Shown here in pieces: positions 22,239 through 30,781 of a DNA stretch of 64,000 nt. How positions within the stretch are numbered: the stretch's first letter is position 1; every line of letters starts with the position of its first letter. Source of the stretch: an uncultured Pelagibacteraceae bacterium (lineage in GTDB: Bacteria > Pseudomonadota > Alphaproteobacteria > Pelagibacterales > Pelagibacteraceae); NCBI GenBank assembly GCA_902562875.1, contig CACEVB010000006.1, positions 1 to 64,000 of the forward strand, given 5' to 3'. Under the pieces are notes generated by a model that saw nothing but the letters and a program-made list of their open reading frames with translations, had not been told where the DNA came from and did no database searches. Position numbers and translations under genes: made by a program.

Positions 22239-23671
22239 TATGCTACTTTTTGATTTTTTTTAAAATTTATAAATTTAGATATTTGTTCAGATACATCTCT
22301 TCCATCTTTTATTGCCCAAACTACTAGAGATGCTCCTCTTACTATATCGCCTGCAGCAAAAACACCTGGGACTGAAGTTTCCATTGTTGTATAATCAACA
22401 CTTATTGTCCCCCATCGCGTAACCTTTAGTTTATCCTCGTTAAATAAATTAGGTAAATCTTCAGGATCAAATCCTAAAGATTTTATAACTAGGTCGGCTT
22501 TAATTTTAAAGTTTGCATCTTTTATAATCTCCGGCTTTCTTCTTCCACTGTCATCAGGCTCACCTAGTTGCATCTTATTTACTTCAACACTCTCAACTTT
22601 GTTATTACCATTAAATTTTGACGGACTACTTAACCAAACAAATTCTATACCTTCTTCTTCTGCATTTTGCACTTCTCTTGCTGAGCCTGGCATGTTTTCT
22701 TTGTCTCTTCTATACAAACATTTTACGGAATTTGCATCTTGTCTTATTGCTGTTCTCACACAATCCATTGCTGTATCACCACCTCCAATTACAACAACAT
22801 CTTTTCCTTTAGCATTAAGTGTTCCATCATCAAATAATTCTACTTTATCACCCAATCCTTTTCTGTTGGATGCTGTTAAAAAATCCATGGCAGGAAAAAT
22901 ATTTGCTAAATCATTTCCAGGTAGATCTATTTCTCTAGCTTTATAGACACCAGTTGCAATTAAAATTGCATCATGCTTTTCCCTTAAATCTTTTAGCGTT
23001 GCATCTTTACCAACCTCAAAATTATGTTCAAATTTTATTCCACTCTTTTCAAGAAGATCTGTTCTTCTTTGGACTACATATTTTTCAAGTTTAAAATTTG
23101 GAATTCCATAAATCAAAAGACCACCCGGTCTATCGTATCTGTCATAAACAGTTATTCTAAAACCCTGTTTCCTCAACTCTTCCGCACACGCAAGCCCCGC
23201 TGGACCAGCTCCTATAATCCCAACACTTTCACTTCTTTCATTTTTTACTTCAAGGGGTTTAACCCATCCCTTTTCCCAAGCATTTTCTGTGATGAATTTT
23301 TCAACTGACCCTATAGTGACCGTCCCGTGCCCAGACTGCTCAATCACGCAATTACCTTCACACAATCTGTCTTGGGGACAAATTCTTCCGCAAACTTCTG
23401 GCATATTATTCGTGCTTTGAGACAATTGATAAGCCTCTTCTAACCTACCTTCGGCTGTTAATTTTAACCAATCTGGAATATTATTACTAAGTGGACAATG
23501 CACTTGGCAAAATGGGACTCCACATTGAGAACATCTGCTTGATTGTTCTTTTGCTTTTTCACTGATAAATTCTTTATAAATTTCGTTAAAATCCTCTTTT
23601 CTCTCATTTATTTTTCTTTTAGGTGGAGATTGCTGACCTAAATTAACAAATTTTAACATTTTTTCCGACAT
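22238..23671 (-). CDS. gltD: Glutamate synthase (NADPH) small subunit
   Basis: Electron-input subunit, 477 aa. The N-terminal cysteine-rich region (CSQCGVPFCQVHCPLSNNIP and CGRICPQDRLCEGNC) carries the 4Fe-4S clusters at the subunit interface. The FAD-binding motif is GIIGAGPAGLACAEEL (about 151) and the NADPH-binding motif is VVIGGGDTAMDC; GVFAAGDIVRGASLVVWA closes the FAD site. It is the first gene of gltDB; GGAG lies just upstream of its ATG, and the 180-bp gap to uppP should hold the promoter. Confidence 0.97.
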   Translation of the reverse strand: MSEKMLKFVNLGQQSPPKRKINERKEDFNEIYKEFISEKAKEQSSRCSQCGVPFCQVHCPLSNNIPDWLKLTAEGRLEEAYQLSQSTNNMPEVCGRICPQDRLCEGNCVIEQSGHGTVTIGSVEKFITENAWEKGWVKPLEVKNERSESVGIIGAGPAGLACAEELRKQGFRITVYDRYDRPGGLLIYGIPNFKLEKYVVQRRTDLLEKSGIKFEHNFEVGKDATLKDLREKHDAILIATGVYKAREIDLPGNDLANIFPAMDFLTASNRKGLGDKVELFDDGTLNAKGKDVVVIGGGDTAMDCVRTAIRQDANSVKCLYRRDKENMPGSAREVQNAEEEGIEFVWLSSPSKFNGNNKVESVEVNKMQLGEPDDSGRRKPEIIKDANFKIKADLVIKSLGFDPEDLPNLFNEDKLKVTRWGTISVDYTTMETSVPGVFAAGDIVRGASLVVWAIKDGRDVSEQISKFINFKKNQKVA

Positions 23672-23851
23672 AATTTCGGACTCCTACACTAAAAAAAGGT
23701 TGTATAAAAGTTTTAAAAGGACAATAATTATTACCTATTTTTTCAAAAAAGCCCTTTATTTAGCCTTTTTTTTTAATAAGTGCATACCTATTATGCATTC
23801 ATGTAATTGCTGTATTTTAAAGGTATTTAGTTTACGTACAAAATAAAAGCT

Positions 23852-24625
23852 ATGATTTCTTATTATATTCAAATAATTTTTTTGGCTCTGGTTCAGGGTA
23901 TATTTGAGTTTATACCTGTAAGCTCATCTGCGCATTTATTTATTATATCATATTTTAATAATTTTGACCACCAATCATTAGAATTAGACATCAGCCTACA
24001 CCTCGGTTCGCTTATAGCTATTTTAATCTATTTCAGGAAGGACCTAATTAATATTTTAAATAATAAAATAAAACTTAATTTGATAGTTTATGGATCAATA
24101 CCAATGGTAGTCATTGGATTATTTTTACACCATTTTGAATTAATTTATCAATTAAGAAATCTTAAAGTAATTGCTTGGACAACATTATTATTTGGAATAT
24201 TTTTGTATTTGACTGATAGGAATCCAATCTCAAATAAGATTGATAAAAACCTAAATTTAAAAAAAACAATAATTATTGGTTTATATCAAGCTTTAGCATT
24301 AATACCTGGAGTTAGTCGATCTGGAATAGTAATTTCAGCTTGTAGACTTTATAATTTCAATAGAGTTGATGCAGCAAAAATTTCTTTCTTATTATCTATA
24401 CCTGCACTTACCGGTGCAAGTATATTAGGATTATTTAATACTTTAGATAGAAATATTGAATTTAATATAATGATTTTTTCGTCAATTTTTTTTTCATTTA
24501 TATTCTCTTATTTAACTATTAAATTTTTGTTAATTTATTTAAAAAAATTTTCATTGAATATTTTTGTTTATTACAGAATATTTTTAGCTATAATTTTATT
24601 TCTGATCGCTTACGGTCAATTTTAA
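23852..24625 (+). CDS. uppP: Undecaprenyl-diphosphatase (BacA/UppP)
   Basis: Membrane phosphatase that recycles the undecaprenyl carrier of peptidoglycan and other glycans. It has 257 aa with about seven or eight hydrophobic segments. Catalytic motifs: QGIFEFIPVSSSAHL (about 15-29), where the Glu and Ser residues are conserved, and PGVSRSGIVISA near 155. It stands alone, divergent from gltDB, and its 3' end overlaps the convergent permease gene by 30 bp. Confidence 0.95.
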   Translation: MISYYIQIIFLALVQGIFEFIPVSSSAHLFIISYFNNFDHQSLELDISLHLGSLIAILIYFRKDLINILNNKIKLNLIVYGSIPMVVIGLFLHHFELIYQLRNLKVIAWTTLLFGIFLYLTDRNPISNKIDKNLNLKKTIIIGLYQALALIPGVSRSGIVISACRLYNFNRVDAAKISFLLSIPALTGASILGLFNTLDRNIEFNIMIFSSIFFSFIFSYLTIKFLLIYLKKFSLNIFVYYRIFLAIILFLIAYGQF

Positions 24626-25498
24626 ACTTGGTGCTAATTGCGATAAAATTACAGCAATAAGAATTAAGAAACAGCCTATAATATTATCTAGATTTAATAC
24701 TTGATTTAAAATTATCCATCCAGCAATTGCAGCGAATACACCTTCTAAAGAATAAATTATAGCTGCTGGTGCCTCATCTATATTTTTTTGAGCATACATT
24801 TGAAGGGTAAATGCTATACCACCTGAAAATACTCCTGCATATATAATTGAATATTGTTCAAGAAGTATATTTGATAATTCTACTTCTTCAAAAGAAAATG
24901 CAAATATTAACGAATATGTACCTACTAACATAGCTTGTAAAGATGCAAAAAAAATAGGAATATCAAATTTTTCCATAAATTTACCAGCATAAATTATGTG
25001 TAATGCCCAAAAAATTGAGCATAATATTACCAGACTATCACCCAACAAAATTTCAGAATCTGAAAAGTCACTTAAAAAATATACACCTAATAAGCAGAGA
25101 AAAATTGAGGCCCATATACTCCAATGAACTATTGATTTATAAATTATATATAAAATTATTGGTACTAAAGGGACATAAAAAACTGTAAAAAATGCAGCAT
25201 TAGCAATATTAGTATATAAAAGTGATGTTTGTTGTAGATATGTACCAAGAAAAAGTGAAATACTCATTAATATCAAATACTTAAAAAAAAGATTTTTATT
25301 TACGTTTATATTTTGAAAGATTTTTTTTCTTTCGAATAACAAAGCTATTGGTAAAATAGTTAAAAAGCCCACAAAAAACCTGGCAGAATTAAAGCAAAGG
25401 GGACCAATATTATCCATACCAGTATCTTGTGCAATAAAAGCAGTTCCCCATATAAATGTTGTTATTAAAGCGCAAACAAGGGACGAAGTTTTTGACAT
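24596..25498 (-). CDS. EamA-family (DMT superfamily) permease
   Basis: A 300-residue integral membrane protein with ten predicted hydrophobic helices arranged as two EamA repeats (about 5-135 and 150-285). The first helix region carries FIWGTAFIAQDTG and the second repeat YAGVFSGGIAFTLQMYAQ, then EGVFAAIAGWIIL, typical of DMT exporters of amino acids or metabolites. The start lies 9 nt after the dioxygenase stop on the same strand, so they may be co-transcribed. The substrate cannot be told from sequence. Confidence 0.85.
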   Translation of the reverse strand: MSKTSSLVCALITTFIWGTAFIAQDTGMDNIGPLCFNSARFFVGFLTILPIALLFERKKIFQNINVNKNLFFKYLILMSISLFLGTYLQQTSLLYTNIANAAFFTVFYVPLVPIILYIIYKSIVHWSIWASIFLCLLGVYFLSDFSDSEILLGDSLVILCSIFWALHIIYAGKFMEKFDIPIFFASLQAMLVGTYSLIFAFSFEEVELSNILLEQYSIIYAGVFSGGIAFTLQMYAQKNIDEAPAAIIYSLEGVFAAIAGWIILNQVLNLDNIIGCFLILIAVILSQLAPSLKLTVSDQK

Positions 25499-25507
25499 TT
25501 GAATTAA

Positions 25508-26605
25508 CTAGATAATGTTATTCATTCTACATGCACTGTCGAAGTCTTCTTTATTGATATAACAACCTGACATTTTTCTTTCTCCCTTGAAGGATCCTCG
25601 ACCATGTAAAATTCTCCAATTGTTAAAAATTAGAAGTTCTCCAGGTCTTAATACACGTCTCCATTGATATTTTTTGTTATTTGCAATTAAATCGAATTCT
25701 CTTATTGCATCATAAAATTTTAATGTTTTTTTATCATTAGCTCTAAATACTGCGCGATCATAGTTATTAAAACTTACTTGAATTAATTCTTTATTTGGGT
25801 TTAATTTGAAAATTGGTCTTTTTGCCTGTAAAAAAACTCCATCACCAATATATTGACCAGTAACTTCCATGTCGCATAGTAAGTTGTATAAATCTTTTCT
25901 CAATAAATTTATCTTTTGTGCAATTTTAAATCCATCGACCATAATAGACTCCCCACCAGAGGCTTTATAATGACAACATAATAGTAATTGTAAACCTGGC
26001 GCGTCATTACTATAAGTTGAGTCAGTATGAGGTCTTAGTTCGTCTTGAGTATATGCACTATCCGCCATATCTTGGTTTGATTGAAAACTCCATAGTCCAC
26101 CAAATATAGATTCTCTAACATAACCAATTTTCTTCGCAACTTTTTCTACTGAACTCATCTCAGTTTTACAATTTTGTATTACTACAAACCCAAATTTATA
26201 GAGTTTGTTTAAAAAAGTTTTAAAACCATTATCTGATATTGCATCCTCAAAATTTACATATACTTCATCCGTAATTTCTTTTTTTTCCCAAATCCTAATA
26301 TTTTTGAAATTTTTTTTTTTGTAAATTGAATTTTCTTTAAAGAAAATAGAGGGGTAGTTGATAGGTGTAGTTAAATCTGACCACAATATATCTATAGATT
26401 TTCCGTTATCTTTTATAACAGCTTTCTTAATATGTAGATCTGGTTTTAATTTAGCAGTATAAATTTTTCTCTGATTGCTCCGCGCATCCCAACTTGATTT
26501 ATCTTTTGCATGATCTCTTAGCCAAATATTAAGAAAATTATCCTTTTTATTATTGGAAAATACAATTTTTAATTTATTGGGTAAAACTTTAATATTTTTA
26601 ATCAT
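25508..26605 (-). CDS. TauD-fold Fe(II)/2-oxoglutarate dioxygenase, gamma-butyrobetaine/trimethyllysine hydroxylase type
   Basis: A 365-aa protein. The N-terminal GBBH-like domain (about 1-90) has FLNIWLRDHAKD and SSWDARSNQR. The TauD domain has FGFVVIQN, the Fe motif HTD in LRPHTDSTYSN and the distal His in NNWRILHGRGSF, with the 2-oxoglutarate Arg shortly after (RKMSGCY). The family hydroxylates trimethylammonium compounds on the carnitine route. Odd: the N-terminal domain has none of the cysteines that bind zinc in gamma-butyrobetaine hydroxylase. It precedes the permease gene on the same strand. The substrate is uncertain. Confidence 0.82.
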   Translation of the reverse strand: MIKNIKVLPNKLKIVFSNNKKDNFLNIWLRDHAKDKSSWDARSNQRKIYTAKLKPDLHIKKAVIKDNGKSIDILWSDLTTPINYPSIFFKENSIYKKKNFKNIRIWEKKEITDEVYVNFEDAISDNGFKTFLNKLYKFGFVVIQNCKTEMSSVEKVAKKIGYVRESIFGGLWSFQSNQDMADSAYTQDELRPHTDSTYSNDAPGLQLLLCCHYKASGGESIMVDGFKIAQKINLLRKDLYNLLCDMEVTGQYIGDGVFLQAKRPIFKLNPNKELIQVSFNNYDRAVFRANDKKTLKFYDAIREFDLIANNKKYQWRRVLRPGELLIFNNWRILHGRGSFKGERKMSGCYINKEDFDSACRMNNII

Positions 26606-26678
26606 AGCAGTAAATTATAATATATTTTTAACATATTTGGATCTTTTTTTGGTCAAATTTTAAGTTAATATTATTTGT

Positions 26679-26795
26679 ATGATTGATTTAATACTAAACA
26701 AAATTTTTAATAAAAGACTAAAATCTAACCTTGACGCAAAATATTGGATTCAGGTTGCTTTATTAAAAGAAAATTTTACTAATTTTAAAAATTAG
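26679..26795 (+). CDS. Possible small protein, 38 aa, unknown
   Basis: An ATG-started frame of 38 codons lying in the gap between the divergent dioxygenase start and the thiolase stop; it overlaps the thiolase 3' end by 4 bp. The product starts MIDLILNKIFNKRLKS and includes DAKYWIQVALLKENF, an amphipathic helix-like composition. No ribosome binding site is visible, so this may be chance; it is included because it fills the gap almost exactly. Confidence 0.35.
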   Translation: MIDLILNKIFNKRLKSNLDAKYWIQVALLKENFTNFKN

Positions 26796-27904
26796 TCTGT
26801 TTCTAAGCACATTGCTATTCCCATACCACCACCTATACAAAGTGTTCCGAGTCCTCTTTTTGCTTCTCTTTTGAGCATTTCATGCAATAAAGTAACTATT
26901 ATTCTAGAACCGGATGCTCCAATCGGGTGACCCAATGCTATAGCACCTCCATTTACGTTAACTATTTCTTTTGGAATTTTTAATTCCTTAATTACCGCTA
27001 AGCTTTGAGCAGCAAATGCCTCATTTGACTCAACTAAATCTAGCTGATCAATGCTCCATGATGCCCTCTGAAGTGCCTTTTTTGTAGAGGGGATTGGGCC
27101 AGAACCCATTAAAGATGGATCTACGCCACAGGTGGCCCAAGAAACTATTTTTGCTAAAGGCATTAAATTTCTTTTATCTGCCTCTTCTCTTGACATAAGT
27201 ATGACTCCAGCTGCACCATCATTAATTCCTGATGAATTTCCAGCAGTCACTGTTCCTTTTTCTTTAAAAACTGTTTTTAATGACAATAAGCTATTTAAAG
27301 TAACATCAGGTCTTGGATGTTCATCTTTTTCAATCAAATTATTAATTAATTCATTCTTAAATTTGTTACCTTTTAATGCATTTTGAGTTTTGATCTGAGA
27401 TTCATAGGCAAATTGGTCTTGCTCCTCTCTAGTTATATTCCATTTATCTGCAACGTTTTCAGCTGTCACACCCATATGATATTTATTATAAACATCTATT
27501 AAGCCATCTTTTAACATTACTTCCTTTTCACAATTTGTCATGCTTTCTTGTCCACCAGCAATCACAATTTTAGTTTCTTTTGATAATATAGAGTTATATC
27601 CAGCAGCAATGCTCCTAAGTCCTGAACCACAAACTTGATTAATTAAATATGCAGTTGTTTTATTTGGAATGCCAGCATTTAAAGAGGCTTGTCTAGCAGG
27701 ATTTTGACCTGTATTACCTGTCAGTACTTGCCCCATAATCACTTCATCAACATTCTCTGGTGGTATTTTAGATTGATCCAATAAATTTTTAATGACTTTA
27801 CAACCTAGGTCATGTGCTTGATATGAGCTTAATTTTCCTTTGTATTTGCCAATTGGCGTCCTTAAAGCGTTAGTTATTACTATATCATTTAAATTTTTTC
27901 CCAT
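26792..27904 (-). CDS. Acetyl-CoA C-acetyltransferase (thiolase), shortened loop
   Basis: Thiolase II that interconverts acetoacetyl-CoA and two acetyl-CoA. Acyl-accepting Cys92 lies in NQVCGSGLRS, His326 in ALGHPIGASGSR and the second Cys356 in GTLCIGGGMG; NEAFAAQ is also present. At 370 aa it is about 20 residues shorter than usual: between GGQESM and KDGLIDVYN only about 10 residues replace the usual 26, and a second short gap precedes DEHPRPD. The active site is intact. With acetoacetyl-CoA synthetase nearby it suggests acetoacetate use. It is divergent from tRNA-Arg. Confidence 0.9.
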   Translation of the reverse strand: MGKNLNDIVITNALRTPIGKYKGKLSSYQAHDLGCKVIKNLLDQSKIPPENVDEVIMGQVLTGNTGQNPARQASLNAGIPNKTTAYLINQVCGSGLRSIAAGYNSILSKETKIVIAGGQESMTNCEKEVMLKDGLIDVYNKYHMGVTAENVADKWNITREEQDQFAYESQIKTQNALKGNKFKNELINNLIEKDEHPRPDVTLNSLLSLKTVFKEKGTVTAGNSSGINDGAAGVILMSREEADKRNLMPLAKIVSWATCGVDPSLMGSGPIPSTKKALQRASWSIDQLDLVESNEAFAAQSLAVIKELKIPKEIVNVNGGAIALGHPIGASGSRIIVTLLHEMLKREAKRGLGTLCIGGGMGIAMCLETD

Positions 27905-27969
27905 AAAAATACATTAATTGCTAATTTAATAAATTACATTAAAAATATAAAAAATAGTATTATATAATT

Positions 27970-28046
27970 GCGCCTGTAGCTCAATTGGATAGAGCGCTTG
28001 GCTACGGACCAGGAGGTTCTGGGTTCGACTCCTAGCAGGCGCGCCA
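27970..28046 (+). tRNA. tRNA-Arg(ACG), CCA encoded
   Basis: The acceptor stem is GCGCCTG/CAGGCGC with discriminator G and encoded CCA (28044-28046). The D-arm is GCTCAATTGGATAGAGC. The anticodon stem CTTGG/CCAGG has one G-U pair and loop CTACGGA, giving anticodon ACG, expected to be deaminated to ICG by TadA. The T-arm has GGTTCGACTCC. A small membrane-protein frame starts 11 nt after the CCA. Confidence 0.96.
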
Positions 28047-28057
28047 AGAAAGGAAAT

Positions 28058-28141
28058 ATGAAAATATCTCTACAATCATCTGTGATATATTTTTTTATAA
28101 TTATTGGAATAATATTATTTTTGATAACATTACTAATATAA
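28058..28141 (+). CDS. Small single-pass membrane protein, 27 aa
   Basis: The frame starts MKISLQSSVIYFFIIIG and is one continuous hydrophobic helix after a short polar start. A ribosome binding site (AAGAAAGGA) lies 4-12 nt before the ATG, immediately after the tRNA-Arg CCA end. The stop overlaps the next ATG (TAATG), so translation is probably coupled to the thioesterase. No family recognised. Confidence 0.6.
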   Translation: MKISLQSSVIYFFIIIGIILFLITLLI

Positions 28142-28548
28142 TGAAAAAATTTGAGAACATAAGTACAAAACCTGGATTTATGAAACATAATGGTGGTTTA
28201 ATGTTTCGAGAAGTTACCAAAAATAGATATCAGTTTAAAACCAATGTAAAAAAAATCCACTTAAATAGAGCAGGAATTACGCATGGAGGTTTTTTGGCGG
28301 GAATAATTGATGCGGGTTCAGGCACAGCAGTGCATAGAGCTGCTGGCAAACAAGTATGTGTAACCATTTCATTAGATATTAAGTTTATTGGCTCAAGTGG
28401 GATTGGAAATAAGATAATCGGCGATGTAGAGATACAAAAAGTTACTAACTCTTTAGTATTTATGAGATGTAAATTATCATGTAAGAAAAAAATTATAGCT
28501 ATTGGGACTGGAGTTTGGAAAAAAACTAAAAAATCTTTTATTCATTAA
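28141..28548 (+). CDS. PaaI-like hotdog-fold thioesterase
   Basis: A 135-aa single hotdog domain. The helix motif NRAGITHGGFLAGIIDAGSGTA (centred near residue 50) matches the HGG-x-D active-site pattern of the PaaI/4HBT group, and VTISLDIKFIG follows as the central strand. It hydrolyses a small acyl-CoA; the substrate is unknown. It is held by TAATG overlaps between two tiny membrane-protein genes, and the neighbouring acetoacetyl-CoA synthetase and thiolase point to acyl-CoA metabolism. Confidence 0.85.
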   Translation: MKKFENISTKPGFMKHNGGLMFREVTKNRYQFKTNVKKIHLNRAGITHGGFLAGIIDAGSGTAVHRAAGKQVCVTISLDIKFIGSSGIGNKIIGDVEIQKVTNSLVFMRCKLSCKKKIIAIGTGVWKKTKKSFIH

Positions 28549-28649
28549 TGAAAAAAAAAATTAAATATCTTTTGTATTTTTTATTGTATTTAGTAATAAT
28601 TTTGGTCATGGCTATATATTTCTATAAAAATGGTATTAGTTTAATTTAA
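28548..28649 (+). CDS. Small single-pass membrane protein, 33 aa
   Basis: The ATG overlaps the thioesterase stop (TAATG). The product starts MKKKIKYLLYFLLYLV, a Lys-rich start followed by a hydrophobic helix of about 20 residues and a short polar tail (YKNGISLI). The Lys-rich side should face the cytoplasm. It is convergent with the acetoacetyl-CoA synthetase gene, whose stop is 14 bp away. No family recognised. Confidence 0.55.
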   Translation: MKKKIKYLLYFLLYLVIILVMAIYFYKNGISLI

Positions 28650-28663
28650 TAAAAACTCTAGTT

Positions 28664-30619
28664 TCAAGATTTTAATTCATTAATATTTTTATATTCATCA
28701 AGATCTTTAGGATTTGTCAAAGCATGTAAATTATTAATTTTATTTCCCTCTATTATATTTTTAACAGCTAGTTCAACAATTTTGCCATTTTTAGTTTTTG
28801 GTATATTACTTACTTGAATAATTTTTTCTGGTACGTGTCTTGGTGAGGCATATTTACGTATTTTTGATTTTATTAAACTTTTTAACTCATTATTCAAAAT
28901 ACAATTCTTTTTTAATACTACAAATAGTACTATTCTAATATCATTGTTCCAAGATTGACCGATTGCTAAGCTCTCAATTATTTCTGAAAATTTTTCAACA
29001 ATTGAATAAATTTCTGCGGTACCCAGTCTTACGCCACCAGGATTTAAAGTCGCATCTGATCTGCCATAAATTCGAAAACTATTTTTATTTGTTTTTTTTG
29101 CAAAATCTCCATGAAACCAAACTCCTTTAAATTTATTAAAATATGCTGATCTAAACTTAATATTTTTTTTATCGTTCCAAAATTTTATTGGCACTGATGG
29201 AAAAGAGTTTCTACATACCAATTCTCCTTTTTTATTTTTTATTGACTTTCCTCTATCATTTAATACATCAACATCCATACCTAGACCACAGTTTTGAATT
29301 TCCCCTTTTATAACCGGCTCATAAACGTTACCCAAAACAAAACAGGATACAATATCTGTGCCTCCCGATATAGAGGCTAAATGAACATCAGACTTGATTT
29401 TTTTGTAAACAAACTCAAAACTTTCATCAGAGAGAGGTGAGCCAGTTGAGCAGATTGTTTTTAGATTGGTTAACTTATACCTAGATTTTATGTTTACTTT
29501 AGACTTATTCAGCGTATCAAGATATTTAGCACTCACACCAAATAAAGTAATTTTTTCTTTTTCTGCTAATTCAAAAAGTAAATCTTTTTTTTTGAACATT
29601 GGAAAACCATCAAATAAAACTATAGATGCTTTAGAAGCTAAAACACTTACCAACCAATTCCACATCATCCATCCACAAGTGGTAAAATAAAATACGTTAT
29701 CACCTGGTTTAATATCGCAATGTAATTGATGTTCTTTAATATGTTGTATTAACACACCACCGCTCCTATGACAAATACATTTTGGTTTACCAGTTGTACC
29801 ACTTGAGTACAGGATGGCTAATTTATGATCAAAATTAAATTTTCTAAATTTTATATTTGATGAAGTAAATTTTTCTAAGTTTTTTTTGTTAAATATTAAA
29901 ACGTTTTTAAATTTTCGAATTTTTAAAGATTTTTTTCCTGGATAATTTATTACAACTACTGTTTTAATAGTTTTTACTTTTTTTAATATTTCAGGAAGCC
30001 TATTTAATAAATTTATTTCTTTACCATTATAATAATATCTATCAGCAATTATTAAAATTTTCGGTTTTATTTGAGAAAATCTTTCTATTACACCATTAAC
30101 ACCAAAATCTGGAGAACATGAAGACCATACAGCACCTATCGTTACTGATGCTATGAAAAACTCTACAGTTTCAATAATATTTGGTAGATAGCCAACAACC
30201 CTATCACCCTTGTTTATTGAATTTTTTTTCAAAAAGCTCGCAAATTTAATAGTTGAATTATGTAATTCTTTCCATGATTTTTCTTTTCTAAATCCATTTT
30301 CACTTATAAAAGTAATTGCTTTGGTGTTATCTTTTTTTGAAAGCAAGTTTTGTCCAAAATTTAATTTAGAATTAACCAAAAACTGGCTTTTATAAATTTC
30401 TCTATAAATTTTACAATTTTTTTTTTTTATTCCTTTAATTTTTGCATACTCCCATACTGAGTTCCAAAATAATCTTGGATTTTGAATACTCCATTTATGA
30501 ATTTTATAAAAATTATTTTGAATTTTTAAATTATAATTATTTTGCAAATAAATTTCGTATTTATTTAAATTAGAGTTTTCTTTTATTTTTTTTGTTGGTT
30601 TCCACAAAATTGTTTTCAT
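28664..30619 (-). CDS. aacS: Acetoacetyl-CoA synthetase
   Basis: An ANL-superfamily ligase of 651 aa that activates acetoacetate with ATP and CoA. The N-terminal extension (about 1-100) contains HKWSIQNPRLFWNSVWEYA, characteristic of acetoacetate-CoA ligases. The P-loop is LYSSGTTGKPK (about 265-275), followed by YFTTCGWMMWNW. The core motif has WFHGDFAKK, and PKTKNGKIVE provides the catalytic Lys. With the thiolase at 26792-27904 it would convert acetoacetate to acetyl-CoA. It is convergent with the thioesterase cluster. Confidence 0.92.
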   Translation of the reverse strand: MKTILWKPTKKIKENSNLNKYEIYLQNNYNLKIQNNFYKIHKWSIQNPRLFWNSVWEYAKIKGIKKKNCKIYREIYKSQFLVNSKLNFGQNLLSKKDNTKAITFISENGFRKEKSWKELHNSTIKFASFLKKNSINKGDRVVGYLPNIIETVEFFIASVTIGAVWSSCSPDFGVNGVIERFSQIKPKILIIADRYYYNGKEINLLNRLPEILKKVKTIKTVVVINYPGKKSLKIRKFKNVLIFNKKNLEKFTSSNIKFRKFNFDHKLAILYSSGTTGKPKCICHRSGGVLIQHIKEHQLHCDIKPGDNVFYFTTCGWMMWNWLVSVLASKASIVLFDGFPMFKKKDLLFELAEKEKITLFGVSAKYLDTLNKSKVNIKSRYKLTNLKTICSTGSPLSDESFEFVYKKIKSDVHLASISGGTDIVSCFVLGNVYEPVIKGEIQNCGLGMDVDVLNDRGKSIKNKKGELVCRNSFPSVPIKFWNDKKNIKFRSAYFNKFKGVWFHGDFAKKTNKNSFRIYGRSDATLNPGGVRLGTAEIYSIVEKFSEIIESLAIGQSWNNDIRIVLFVVLKKNCILNNELKSLIKSKIRKYASPRHVPEKIIQVSNIPKTKNGKIVELAVKNIIEGNKINNLHALTNPKDLDEYKNINELKS

Positions 30620-30691
30620 AATTTGTTATATTGAATTTTTAAATTTTATGTTATGTTGAAATTTTAAAATTTAAAATGAGAACTTTTTTTT

Positions 30692-30704
30692 GTCCGATTC
30701 GGAC
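30692..30704. promoter_or_regulatory. Perfect 13-nt palindrome GTCCGATTCGGAC upstream of the helicase operon
   Basis: Two 6-nt arms (GTCCGA and TCGGAC) around one central base lie in the 162-bp gap between the divergent acetoacetyl-CoA synthetase and helicase genes, 77 bp before the helicase ATG. The one-base centre is too small for an RNA hairpin loop, so a dimeric protein operator is more likely than a terminator. It is much richer in G and C than its surroundings. The binding protein is unknown. Confidence 0.45.
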
Positions 30705-30781
30705 TATTTTTATACTATATTTGTTCTTTTTGAGTAACAAGATATAGTTGTCTTAAAAAAAGATACACAAAAAGTTGGAAA

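Noticed and set aside
22599-22946. 115-codon plus-strand frame opposite gltD
   Set aside because: It is antisense to a complete, well-conserved gene and has no recognisable domain.
23672-23851. Riboswitch or small RNA in the gltD-uppP gap
   Set aside because: I saw only a short TGCATA/TATGCA repeat and A/T tracts, with no conserved riboswitch core.
27934-28188. Minus-strand frame of 84 codons
   Set aside because: It crosses the antisense of tRNA-Arg and the small membrane-protein gene and shows the usual artefact sequence of tRNA antisense.
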